A DNA stretch of 64,000 bases from NCBI RefSeq assembly GCF_025118155.1, contig NW_026251405.1:1-64000 (forward strand), read 5' to 3'. Shown piece by piece: positions 11,124-23,529 of the stretch. The stretch is from Cokeromyces recurvatus (taxonomy: Eukaryota > Mucoromycota > Mucoromycetes > Mucorales > Mucoraceae). Both the position numbers and the translations under genes were made by a program. Within the stretch, counting starts at the first letter, position 1; every line of letters starts with the position of its first letter. The notes beneath the pieces were generated by a model. It saw only the letters and a program-made list of their open reading frames with translations, ran no database searches and was not told the DNA's origin.

Positions 11124-14100
11124 ATGGCCACTATAGAAACAGCGTATTATGTACCTACTTTCTTTGGTTTATCAACTACTTTTGGCATCTCATGTGCAGT
11201 TTCTTTTACATGTATCATAGCTTTTGAAATATGTAAACGCTTAGACTCCATGAAATACTTATTTTCAGCTCGCACTCAACTTTTAGAGTAAAAAAAAAAA
11301 AAAAAAAAAAAAAAGAATATACATACATACATACATACATATACATATATAAAAATATATATAACTTTGAGAATTTAAATAATATGAAATAGAAATGCAA
11401 TGCCAAAGCAACCTTCACATCTCTTTTCATGGGTCACTTCAACATTTTATCTCGAAGAAATAGAGTTTATCAATAAAGTAGGATTAGATGCAACCATGCA
11501 TATAAGATTCTTGCGCATGACAACCCATTTCTTAATGGCACAGTCTATGATAGTTTGTCCTATTCTTCTTACACTTCATTGGTTAGCGCCTTTAATCTTC
11601 AATGCATCTCAAGAAGTAATAGTAGCTAATGAATCCAACCTACCACTTTCAAAACATGATCTTATCAGTGGGAACGATACTACTACTACTACTAGTAGTA
11701 GTAGAAGCGCTCTTTTTACCCTTCTTCCCTTATCTTCAGAAGAGATGATGACCAGCAAACTTCCATCCCATAAAACAGAGAACACTACTAATACTACTAC
11801 AATAATAACAGCATCAGATTACTTCTTTCAAAGTAATTCTACATTGCATCGCCTTTCTATTGCCAGTATACCTAATCAAAGTTCTCTGGTCTGGATTCAT
11901 GTAGTCTTTGTATTTAGTATCACACTCTGCTGGTTATGGCTCTTGTTTGTGAATTATCTTCATCATATCGATCTATGGCAACAACAGCAACAGACTGTTA
12001 AAGGAGAATGTCTACATAGTCGCTCTGTCTTGGTAACCCACATACCTCCTCATTTACGAAATCAAGTAGCATTGCAGGAACATTTTGAAGGAGCCAACAA
12101 GATAGGTGAAGTTGAGGATATAAAGCTCATATCCAATACAATTATTCAATTATTACAATCCACTTTAAAAAGGAGAGATAAAAAGATGGATCAATTAGAA
12201 TCAAGATTAATACATATCGTTCGTATTGCGATGATGCATCATCATGACAAACCATTGCCTTTTGTAGAGAACAATAGAGTAGTTTGGTTTGATTGGCTAT
12301 CTTATATTAAACAAGAATGTATATCATTATCTTTAGAAAGTAATATAAAAGGAATTCAACTTCTCTTGAAACAAATTGATGACTTGGGAAAGGAGATCAA
12401 TCAGTTAAGAGATAATAATCATCTATTCTCAAAATATGATACACCTACAGGCTCTGCATTTGTGACATTCAAGTAAAAATACGATATATTACAATGGTTC
12501 GTGTGATAAAGTAGTAGTACACTCATAAAATCATCTCTCTCTCTCTCTCTCTTTTTTTCTTTTCTTTTCGTTTTTTTTTTATAATATAGAACAGCTCATT
12601 CAGCATATATGTGTGCCCAAATTGTAACATCGTGGAAACCAGGTGTATTTGATACTTGTATGGCACCTGAACCAAGAGATATTTTATGGAGAAGTTTATT
12701 AAGACGAGGAAGAAAAAGCAGAATTATGGGTACTTTTCGGCAATGTATTGTTTTTGCTGCCGTTTGGTAAAAAAAAAAAAAATCCCCCTTTATTTTTAAA
12801 TACATAATGATGGGCTATACATACATACATACATATATATGGGCGTGTGTGTGTATATATGTGTTAATTATAAATAATAATCTATATTTATGCTTATAAA
12901 CTACTAGGTCATTAACGGTATTTTGGCTATTTCCTATTACATTTATTCTAGGATTAACATCTATTGAGACATTATCTAATCATGTTCCATTTTTACGTTA
13001 TTTTTTGACTTCATCTTTTATAGCAAGGTCATTTATACAGAATATTTTACCCACTTTATTAGTCACTTTGTTTATGAGTCTTTTGCCATGGATAGTACTA
13101 GGTAAAAGAAAGAAAGAAAAAAAAAGGATAATTTATAAGTCGGTATACATTATATGCCTAGTATTTATTATCTACTTTATTTTATTTTTTTTCTTTTTTT
13201 TTTTTAAAAAAAAGTAATATCAAAACAGGAAGATTTTATCTCTTATTCGGAACTAGAAGACTGTGTGTTAGGACGTTATTATCACTTTGCTATTTTTAAT
13301 GTATTGATTGTATTTTTATTGGGAACAACATTCCTTACTACAATGCTTGATGTATTATATGAGCCAACCATGTTAATCCAACTTCTTGCTAATGCTCTAC
13401 CTCAAGGAGCCAATTTCTTTTTAAATTATATCCTTTTTAACTCATCGACACATGCGATTGAATTAATCCAACTAGGATCACAGTTATTTGGCCATTTTAT
13501 CTTTATCCAGCCTATTTTTTCTCGTACACCTCGTATGCGATTAAGATATAATTCACCTTGGTTCTTCTCCTATTATTATTATTACCCAAATCATATATTA
13601 TGTTTAGTGATCGCTGTTACTTACTCTGTGATTCAGCCTCTTATCCTTTTGTTTTCATTTTTTTATTTCGCAATTGCACTTATGGTCTATCGTCATCAAT
13701 ACATGTATTGCTACGTTCGTCGTTATGAAACAAATGGATCTCGTCATTATCATCGTGTTGTACGTTACACATCAGATGGATTACTCATCTTTCAATTTAC
13801 CATGATGGGGTTACTTTATCTAAAGGGCGTCCCCTCTGCAGCGACTTCGATTCTTCCCTTGATTATCTTTACCATTTGGGTGAAAATAAAACTGAATTGT
13901 TTAATTCAACATTTTAAAACTCATCCATACATGAATCGATTTCAGCAAAGGAGTGATTCACAAGAAGCAAGCGTAAGAGAGGGTCGAGGATTCCTTTGCT
14001 GGTGGAAGTATGTGGACGATATTTGGAAATTTTATTATCTAAGAGCTTGGTGGATATCTGGACGGTATGCTTGTTTATCAAGACATTTTATACAGACGCC

Positions 14101-14680
14101 TAAAGAAGAAGATGATCTAATTATGAAGTCTATTCGAGAATCTATTATTTCGATGCACCAGTCTGAAGCCACAGCAACAGATTATACTAGTAGTCACCGT
14201 AATGTAAGTAGTAGTAGTAGTAGTAGTTACAGTGGTGGTGTAGCAGCAGTAACAGATGTGAACAATAATAATGGAGATGATAATGATATCGTCATCTCGA
14301 TAACAGATTCCAATTATTGCTCTTTTAAAGCAATTGAACAGATCGTTTCTGAGAGCAATCAAGTGAATTATGTTGATGAAGAATACCCATATTTAGCAGA
14401 GAAGAATACTTCTTTCGTAAATATAGATAATAGCAGTCATGATAATGTTACCAGTTCAAGATACATATTATCCGAGAATGAAAAATACCAAAGATATCAT
14501 GATTTCACAGTTTATCCTAATGATTCAATCTCAGTTCATGAAACATATGAGCATCCAGCCCTTATTACCCCTCTCATATCAGATCTTATTTTACCCACCA
14601 ATCCAAATTTATTTTATTGGAATTTAAAAGAATGTGTTTATGTATCTTTAGAAATTATTCAAGCTATCTTTAAAACATAA
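11124..14680 (+). CDS. CSC1/OSCA/TMEM63-type osmosensitive calcium-permeable channel
   Basis: Five exons, 11124-11287, 11393-12472, 12590-12766, 12908-13101 and 13215-14680, join in phase to 1026 residues. The N-terminal RSN1_TM region has an early membrane helix, a long Ser/Thr/Asn-rich segment likely outside the cell, and a second helix. The cytosolic 10TM_PHOSPHATE-like domain follows, with SRSVLVTHIPPHLRN and SAFVTFK. The diagnostic MAPEPRDILWRSL block leads into the DUF221 (RSN1_7TM) channel core, with MLDVLYEP and the PQGANFFLNYI segment. A 200-residue acidic, Ser-rich cytosolic tail has a short Ser run (14210-14230). Family role: mechanically or osmotically gated cation channel of the plasma or internal membranes. 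Which fungal paralogue it is cannot be said. Start chosen at 11124 because it encodes the first helix; the ATG at 11116 is out of frame. Confidence 0.9.
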
Positions 14681-15534
14681 AGGGATTTTTTTTTGTATTA
14701 TATAATTACATGTTTGAGTGTAGGCTATTTACAATTGTAGAAGCTAACCTTATTATTCAAAATAAAAGAAACAGCCTGATATGATAAAAAAAAAAGAGAG
14801 AAAGAATGAATAAACATGCATCCTATTTATACATAGAATTGGCTTTTATCTATATTGTAGTCTACAGACTCAAATACAGCAACTAATATCTTTATCCTTA
14901 AGAAAATATTCTAGCTTAAAAGCTTACTCAAAGTGTTAGACGACTTTATTGACTATAAGCAGACTATCGAATCATTAGAAATAAACATGACCCTTTACAA
15001 AAATATTATTAATCATTACTTTTAATCGTTTCATTTTATTTATTTCTTTATTTAAATAGGTGCACAGACGAAACTGGAAGAGAAATGCATGATTTTTGTT
15101 CATGAAATGAATCACTGCTCATATGTAAAATCGATTTTTTTTTTTCCCGGAAAAAAGAGTAAAATCCCTCTCAGTTTGAATAGTAAAAAGATAAGTTTCG
15201 TTGATGAGCAAGAAGTGATGCGTTCAATATGTAATTAATCTTTGTTTGCTAAGCATTCACGAGAATAGAGTGATACAATATAAATAAACTTTTTTTATTT
15301 CCCTCTTCCTAAAAGAGGCAAAGAACATTAAGGTACTTTTAAATTATTGGCTATTTAAAAATATTATTTTAAACTTCAGTTTTTTTTTTTCCCCCTCACC
15401 GTTCCTTTATTACTACTACCACCTAACTACACACTTTTTTATTATTAGTTTGAACACGTAGCTTCTTCCCCCCTCTTTTTTTCTTTTCTTTCCTTTTTTC
15501 TCTTCTCTTTTTATTTATTTATTACATATATAAA
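14681..15534. other. Tropomyosin 5' region
   Basis: AT-rich region of 850 bp with no coding exon recognised. It contains a near-palindrome T6 CC C GG A6 at about 15140-15156 and a long pyrimidine-rich stretch (15380-15515) directly before the tropomyosin start, a feature common to promoters in this window. Confidence 0.5.
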
Positions 15535-16118
15535 ATGGAAAGAGTTAAAGAGGTTTGTAGATATAAATATCTTTTATATATTTTTACTAACTATTAATTC
15601 AATAATAATAATAAAAAAAGAAACTTGCTACCCTTCGTGCTCAAACTGAACAAGCTAATGCTCTCGCTGAAGAATATGAAACAAAAATCAAGCAACTTGA
15701 ACTTGAGCATACTTCTAAAGATCATGAGCTTTTATCTCTTCAAATCCGTACAAAGAATTTAGAAGAACAATTAGATAAAACTGAAGCAAAGTTACAAACC
15801 ATTTCTGCCAAGTAAAGTATTTATTTAATTTTAATAAGGAGAACATAGTATATAAATATATGTGTGTGTGTATATGTGTGCGTATACCGTGTGCATGTGT
15901 TTATACTTGTAAATACATATGAGAATATACTAATCTTGAAAATGTATTTATTTAGTTATAATGAAGCTGATTTAAAGGCTGAGGAAGCTGAACGTAAAGT
16001 TCAACAACTCGAAATTGAATTAGGTGATAAAGAACAATATTATGAAGAGCTTTCTGATAAATACAATAGTGTAAAATCTGAGTTGGATGAATTAGCACGT
16101 CAATTTGATGAATTATAA
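15535..16118 (+). CDS. TPM1: Tropomyosin, short form
   Basis: Three exons, 15535-15552, 15621-15811 and 15956-16118, join in phase to 123 residues. The whole protein is a heptad coiled coil. The N-terminus MERVKEKLATLRAQTEQAN and the C-terminus SVKSELDELARQFDEL match fungal tropomyosins such as fission-yeast Cdc8. Role: lines actin filaments, especially formin-made cables. Odd: it is about 40 residues shorter than Cdc8 (161 residues) and well below budding-yeast Tpm1 (199). The missing length lies in the middle and is close to one actin-binding period. The 144-nt intron that could hide an exon contains no open coil-coding segment. The first coding exon is 18 nt. The gene converges on TVP18, with 98 bp between stops. 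Confidence 0.88.
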
Positions 16119-16216
16119 TTCTTTTTTTTTAAAAAAAAATAAAGAAAATTATTGTTGATCATTATTTTAAGGTACATATTCATACATAAATAAATAAATT
16201 TGTATTTTATATATGT

Positions 16217-17045
16217 TTAAACTACATTATCTACTCCAGTACCGCCCAAGATTTTAGCACTTGCATAAGGTTGTTTCTTTATAGCAGCAATAACTAAAAC
16301 AAAAAAAAATACATTATTTGTTAATATTTCCCCTAAAAATAAGCCTACTTTTGTATATTAGTACCATATGAAATAAAGGTAAATAGTAAAGTAATAGCAG
16401 GAATAATGAGTAAGGTAGTCTTGATTGTAGTCGATAAGAACATTACAATAGAAAAACTAAATAGAAAGAATGTTTATTTTATTATATTCTTGTTTTTTGT
16501 TGTTGTTGAATTTTTTACTTACATAATGTAAACTGCACCACGGAAATAACTGTTTTCAAATCGAGCAATAAATGCATCACTATAATACATGATAATTATT
16601 AGAAATAGAAGAAATATATCTGTTTGTCTTACAATCTTGGGCTTGTAGGGCAAATCTTTGTACAGAAAGGTACTTCAACAAAAAATAATATAAAAGCTAT
16701 TATCCTACAAATGGTATGTTAATATTCTTGTTTTCATTCTAACAAAAGCAATTATTACCATCCAATAATCGCAAAAGGTAGATTGCTTGTTAAACTGAAC
16801 ACACCAAGAATAATTAATACTATTAAAAGTTGTATTAGAATGAAGAAGAAATAAGATGTTCAATGATGTTGTTGCATAATACTTTACAAATAATGGAGAT
16901 GATTCCAAGCCTTAAAAAAAAAGAAGAAGTAAAGACGAGCATTATATTAGTTTCATTGTAATAAAATAGTTCAATGTTTTTTTTCATTTTACCATTGAGC
17001 ATAAAATGAGAAATTACGCGATCTTATTTCATCAAAGAATCCCAT
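16217..17045 (-). CDS. TVP18: Golgi membrane protein Tvp18
   Basis: Seven exons on the minus strand: 17045-16993, 16910-16888, 16819-16759, 16704-16633, 16579-16523, 16456-16365 and 16293-16217. They join in phase to 144 residues. Four predicted membrane helices are visible. The motif FFVEVPFCTKICPTSPRF is diagnostic of the Tvp18/Cg6151-P (calcium channel flower) family, and the N-terminal IRSRNFSFYAQW block also fits. Role: small late-Golgi vesicle membrane protein of poorly known function. The gene is cut into very small exons, one only 23 nt. No single exon is long enough to be found as an ORF, so it would be missed by naive annotation. Donor choice at 16888 is fixed by reading frame. Confidence 0.87.
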
Positions 17046-17772
17046 TCTTAAAAAGATTTAATAAATAGATAAAAATAAAAAAGTCTAACCAGATATGATA
17101 CAGACAAAAAAATTCGTTTTTTTTTCTTTTTTTTTTTTAGCAAATCAGTTTAGAATTCAGGTTTTTTTTAAAAAAAAAATATGTATAATAATTGTAAATG
17201 CATCTGAGTGTAAGCTATTCTTTAGTATGCGTATATGTTAACTGTAAATGGATAAGATAAGATCAGTTATTAAAAGTATAGATGGTCTGTACAAGTAAAG
17301 TAATTATTCATAATAAAGACCCAAGAAAGGTATTCTGTTTAGAGTACAATATTTGTTTAATACTTCCTTGTCTTTATTCTAAAGTATATAAAATGATGTA
17401 CTACTACTAGAGTATTATTATATCAGTCAGAGGAGAGTAATAATACTACTCCAATTGCATTCTAAATTGCACTTAATTCGATTTTTAATCTGTATTACTA
17501 ACAAACACATCAAAAGATTGCAATCGGTTTAAACAAAATGTTGCTCACATTTTCAAATAGTATATAATTATCTTTAATGGGGTTTAATAACGTTGACAAT
17601 CCTCCTAACAAAAATATTCATGAAGCAAAATGTAGAGTAAAATAACTTGGGTTCTTTTTTAATGCTCTTATATGAGTAACTAATTATTATTAATAAATAT
17701 TTAAATTAAAAACTCTTTGATTGCCCACTTTTATTTTTAGTTTGTTTAATTTATACTGTTAAATGAACAATA

Positions 17773-17823
<51 letters not shown>

Positions 17824-17999
17824 AAAAGGATGTATAATTGAATTTAAGCCAATAGAAAATTATAATATTAGATTCGACGTCAGCTTTTTTTTTTTTTTTT
17901 TTTGTTAAAATAAAACTGCACATACATATTTTCCTTTTTTTTTTTGTTGCAATTATATTATTTCCCAAATTAACAACTTAAGAATAATTGATCAATTTA
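17046..17999. other. Divergent intergenic region between TVP18 and the SANT corepressor gene
   Basis: AT-rich, with T runs at 17775-17822 (48 nt), 17884-17903 and 17936-17945. No exon or RNA gene recognised. The short ORFs here are homopolymer translations. Confidence 0.55.
17775..17822. repeat. Poly-T tract, 48 nt
   Basis: Uninterrupted T run about 180 bp upstream of the SANT-protein start codon, on the sense strand. Confidence 0.9.
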
Positions 18000-20900
18000 A
18001 TGAGCGTTGCAGGCTCAGCATCCTCACAGGAAACACATTCACGTTCACCTTCAAGATCTCGTTCACCACCTTATAACGATGGAAGGCACCCTCCTTCAAG
18101 TAGTTCCAGATATCGATACGATTATAACTACAGACCTTCACGCAGCAGTATATCAGCTGATCTAGATAGTTATAGGGATTTACGAGATAGAGATCGTGAA
18201 AGAGATAGATCTATAGTGATGAGAGATGATAGATATTTATCTTCTCGTGGACGTGAAAGAGATAGGTAACTATATAGAAATTTATTTATCATAAATAAAT
18301 TATTAAATTTATCATTTTTATTTTCTGATAGAGATGATCGCTATGCTCCTTATTATCGTGATGATTCTCATCATTATTCCTCATCCTCATCGGGTATGAT
18401 GTCTCGAGATTATACGAAATTACCAATAAATTCTATTCGCCGTGAAGGTAAGAATTATCAATACGAAGAGAGGAAATCCACATATATGTTTCTTTATTAA
18501 ACTAAATATATAAATATAAATATTAGTGAACGCAGACCCTTCAAAGGATTCTAAAATGACAATATCAACAAGTTCAAGTAGTGTTAAAGATATAAAAGAC
18601 GAGGGGAAACTACAATTAACACCTGCAAATTCAGATGCACCACCTATCTCATCTTCTTATATCTCTTCTAATCGATATAGTGATTGGCGTGATAGAGACC
18701 GTGATAGAGACCGTGATAGAGATAGAAGGTATAGAGACGATGATCGTCGACGTGAATATGATAGACGCCGTGATGGGTAAATGAATACAATTATTTTATA
18801 CGTATAATTGATCTCAATCAACATTTGTTTTATTTATTTATTTATTTTTATATAGTTATATGCGTGATTCACGTTATGAGTCATCAAGTTATGGTGCACC
18901 GCCTTTATTATCTACTTATCAAATGCCTCTTTATGGAGGTGACTCATATAGACCGGACCGTGATAGAGATCGAGATATGCCTCCCTCACCCAGCTCACAT
19001 ATTCCATATTATGAAAGAGACCGCTTAGATGATCGTGATTATTACAGAAGCTCACGAAATAATAGTTCAAGTGGACCATTATCTGACTATGACCGTTATC
19101 GTGGTATTGGAAGGAGTGGTAGTAATAGGTCGAGCTGGGGAAGTAGTAAAATGGATGATAATAGACGAATATTGGACCGTGATAGATCTGAAAGAATTTT
19201 ATCAAATAATCTTGAATCTCGAAGTGGGAAAACATCACCTACTTCTACTACCTACCCTCTTAAAGTTAGGAATACAGATAACACAGCAAAATATGATAAT
19301 AAAAAAAATGATACAGAGATACCTTCAATCGTACAACGAACAGAAGAAACAACGACTTCGATTGAGAAACCAGCTTCCATAACAACAACAACCATGGTAA
19401 CAAATGCCATGACGGAAGAAGCTTCTATTAATCAGTCTGAAATTGAATCTCTAGAAAAGGGTGAGCTTGTTAACGAAGATGTAAAGCTAAAAACTGAACA
19501 AAAGGAAAAAATAAAAGATGATCATGAAGGAGATATATCTAAAAATACAATATTAGTTGATACCAATATAAAACAAATAGAGTCTCCAGAACCTATGGAA
19601 GTGGATGATGTTAAAAAAATCAAATCTAAAGATGAATCACCCTTGATTAGTTCAACAATAGCTGAAGAGATTACAGTTAAAGATGAACAAGTTTCATATG
19701 CACCACCACCACCTTTAAATGACAATTTGTTATCGTCACAACCTGATCAATCAGAAGAAAAGGCAAAAATAGTTACGTCGACTTCAGAATCTCATTCTAG
19801 CTCTCTTAATAAAGAGGATGATCTACTGAATTTGACTCAAGAACAAATCGTTGAGCGTATTGATGATATTGAAAATCAAATCAGTACATATGAAGAATTA
19901 TTAGAAGTTGCTTTAAAGCGTGAGGAAGAAGCTAATACTGCAGTTCGTGATGAAGAAGATGTTGAAATGGCAGATGATGAAGATGAAAATGCTGAAGAAA
20001 GAGAGGCTAAAAATAAAGAAGAAGCCAAGAAACAAGCATTGCAAGCTATGGAAAATGAACTTTCCGCCTCAAATGCATCGACTGATATGATAGACTTTAC
20101 AGAAGAGCCACCTCCTATTATGCGAAAGCGTCCTCAATTACTCATCAACCAATTGCGTGCAAAGAATGATCATTTAGATGACGAATTATATGAAAAAATT
20201 CTTCAAGATAATAGAAAGATTGCTAAGCAAAATTCATCTACACTAAGCGGTCAATGGCAAGGAAAGAAGGAGGATTTAGATGATTGGTCTGATGAGGAGA
20301 AATGGTCAAAGCCCATTTATTCTAGTATTGAGGATTATCCATGCTATAAAGAAAATATTGCTCGATTTGAAAAGCTTCGTATTAGTGTTGCACATACGCT
20401 TAGCACGCAAAAGGTTGCATTAAAGAAAAAGGAAAAAATGTTAAAAAATGAATATAAAGCGCTTTATGAACAATGGAAGGAAAAAAATTTAGCTTTAGAT
20501 CGTATGCGTAATCATGAACGTAAAGCAGCAGAAAAATATGGTAGTCATCGTTCTCGTAGAAGAGACGAGCCTGAAGAATATGTTGATAACGTTATTTTCA
20601 TGAGCAATGCGCCTGATGCATTGCGTTTTAAAAGTGATGGCACCTCAACTCCTTATGGTGGTAATGGTTATTTCACTTCTGATGCTGCACGTTCTGAAGC
20701 TGAATTGCTTGAAATTATTCAATCACTTGAAGCAGCTGAAATGAGAAATCCTGAATCACGTTCTAAAAAGACAACGGCTACTATTCCCCCAATGATATTA
20801 GATGTCCGAGAACGTATGCGTGTCTATGATGACCGTAGTGGGCTTATTAAAGATCCTTTAACTTACTATCATACGGGTCCCGATACAGGTGATGTGTGGA

Positions 20901-23029
20901 ATCAACAGGAAGTAACCACCTTTATGGAATCCTATATGATGTATCCTAAACAATTCGAACGTATTTCAAATGCTATTGGTACCAAAACTGCCTGTCAATG
21001 TGTTTTATTCTATTATCGAAAGAAAAAGAAGATTGATTTTAAAGCATTGATGAAGAAAGGTAGAAGAGGAAGAGCTACAAAGTATAGAGATAGAATAGCC
21101 GCTGCTATTCGTGCTGTAACTGGTGATGCTCCCTCTAATGTTCGTAAGACAAAGACCAAGGGTTCTGCGTTAATGACAGATATTGGTGAAGCACAAGTAT
21201 CAAGAAAAGCTAAGGAAAAGGATGCAGAACGCAAAAGTAAAGAACTTCGTGATCTTGAGCAAGCAAATGCCTATTGGGATAGTGTAGCGGAAAGGAAAAA
21301 ATCTAAACGACCCGTATTCTCCTCCTCTAATAGTACTGTATCAGTTCCTCCTATCACAACTCCCCTTATTCAGTCAGCACCAGTTAGCAGTGCTTCAGAT
21401 GATGTTAATATGATGCTACAACAGCAACCACCCCAGCAAGAAAAACGACGTACTAATAGTGGTTCTAGTACTGGTCACCAGCGTCGCAAGGGTCGTGCTG
21501 TAAATCGTGAAACAATCTCTTCTATTGAAGCTGTTAACAATGACTCTTCAACAACAAAACGCTTTTCAGAAGATTTAATGGATACAATAGATGAAGTAGA
21601 TAATAAGGCAGCTATCTCTTCAAGTACAAGTGTCTCAAGTGGAGGAGGTAGTGGAGCTACTAAATGGTCTGATCAAGAAAAGGAGATGGCTATAGAAGCA
21701 TTTAAACAGTATGGTCGTGATTTTACGCAAGCTTCTAATTTAATAAAAACTAAAACTGAAGAACAATGTCGTAATTTTTATCATAACTTTAAACGCAAAT
21801 ACGGTCCTAATGTTTTCAATGAAGAAGATAATCATCAATCTGAGGTATCTACATCAACAATGCCTACAAATACAACATCATTACCTTCTGTATCACAAAT
21901 ACCTCGGATACCATCACCCGCGACTATACAAAATGCAGTACATAATGAAGTAGTTGCTTTAGGTGGCCGTACCGACTTAAAAGCCGAAGAAGAAGATGCA
22001 GCTGCAGCCTTGGTTGGTATGTTTCAAATGGGAGCTAACACACCTAGAGACGAGGTACCAAAACAGACAGTGTTATCTTCCCGGACAAGAGCTTCAAGTG
22101 GTGATTTAGTTAATAGTTCGATGACTAACTCTTTTACATTACCTGTATCTGCTGATACTGCCAATGCTAGTCCATCTTCGACGTTACAGCAAACGCCATA
22201 TAACACCTCTACACCTAATCAACCTCAGCAAAGAAGACGTAGAGTTCGTTCATCGTCAAGTCGTATTGAAACTACACAAACAGAAGGAGCTCTATCTAAC
22301 GGGCACGATACTGAGTATGGAGCAATACGCTCGGGGGGTCGTAAATTAGGTCGTACAGCAACATTGACTGAAACTAAGCGTTCTAATTATTCCTCATACT
22401 GGTCTGTTTTGGAACGTAATGATTTTATTAATTATTTAGGTATTTATGGTACAGATTGGGAGAAAGTCGCTAGTGCAATGGGTTCGAAGACCGCTATTCA
22501 AGTTCGTAATTTTTATGTTAATAATGAAGAAAAATTGCATTTAAGAGAAATAGTAGATTGTTTTCGATCAAGACAACAACAGCAACAACAATCAAAACGT
22601 GATATGCCACGAATAGAACCATCATTTGATTCAAATGCTGCGCATTTTCAAGCTCTTCAAAGCTTTCCTTTCCCCGCCCCTATTGCGGAACAATCGTCAC
22701 CTATAATACAACCTCAACCTGTAATAAAGTCTTCTCCCCAACAGCCACAACAATCAATTAGCTCAACATCTTATTATGGTTCTGGATATTATCCTTCTAC
22801 AGTATCATCATCATCTACACGTATAACACAACCCACTTCTGAGACTGCTTATCCTAACAATAACATAAGTTATTCTTCAGCTACCTCAACATCTATACAA
22901 ACAAGGCCTGCAGCACAGCAACAACAACCTGAAGCACCCTCTGCTGTAACTAAAGTAGCTGATTTATTAAATAATGATGATCCTGCTGAACCAACTCAAA
23001 ATAGTTGGGAAACTTGGTTTGGATCTTAA
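18000..23029 (+). CDS. SNT1: Snt1/N-CoR-type corepressor subunit with three SANT domains
   Basis: Four exons, 18000-18265, 18332-18447, 18527-18776 and 18856-23029, join in phase to 1601 residues. The first about 300 residues are Arg/Ser/Asp/Tyr-rich, with SRSPSRSRSP and alternating Arg-Asp runs. An acidic coiled-coil segment (LTQEQIVERIDDIENQ, about residue 540) precedes three SANT/Myb domains near residues 892-940 (WNQQEVTTF), 1147-1193 (KWSDQEKEM) and 1393-1440 (YWSVLERNDF). The order and the long KNEYKALYEQW helical region before the first SANT resemble N-CoR/SMRT and yeast Snt1. Family role: scaffold of a class II/Hos2-type histone deacetylase (Set3C) complex in the nucleus. Gln, Ser and Pro-rich spacers separate the domains. 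Yeast Snt1 does not have so clear a third SANT, so the exact orthology is inference. Confidence 0.85.
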
Positions 23030-23529
23030 AAACTTATTCATTACATAATGTATATTTTGTTTGTTTTATATAATTTATTTTTATTGTTTACCCTACTCAT
23101 TATTTTTTTTTTTTTATTAAAGTATTAAACTTTAATATGTTGTTTATTATATGCATAAATATTTATATTTGACATTTTTTATAATGCTACACTGTAAGTT
23201 TCTTTTTTTTTTTTAAGGAGACATGACAAAGTTTTAGTGTAATATAATCCCTTTATATAGTAGTCCTTAATTTGTTCTTTTCTCCCTTGTACGTTCTCTC
23301 CTTTCATCTCCCTTTTTTTTTTTTTTTTTTTTGAACAGTTCCCCTTATTTATCAGAAGGCTTTATATACTGTTATGAAAGAGAAAAAAGGAGTCCAAAAA
23401 AATAGATATTTGAATAATTACTTTTTTTGATTTTGTTGTCTTTTTTAGTTTCTTTTTCTTTTCCTTTATTTTATTTTATTTTATTTTTTTTTTTTGAAAA
23501 AAAAAAAAAAGGAATATAATTTAAGAGTC
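23030..23529. other. Intergenic region before the Fpk-type kinase
   Basis: Contains T runs (23102-23116, 23202-23214, 23312-23332), a CCCCTTA STRE-like motif near 23341, and a pyrimidine-rich leader up to the start codon. No coding exon recognised. Confidence 0.5.

Noticed and set aside
14117..14362. 81-codon minus-strand ORF rich in Ile and Thr
   Set aside because: Antisense of the Ser/Asn-rich CSC1 tail.
18912..19382. 100-codon ORFs on both strands over the Arg/Asp-rich region
   Set aside because: Shadow frames of the SANT protein, whose main frame continues for 1391 codons.
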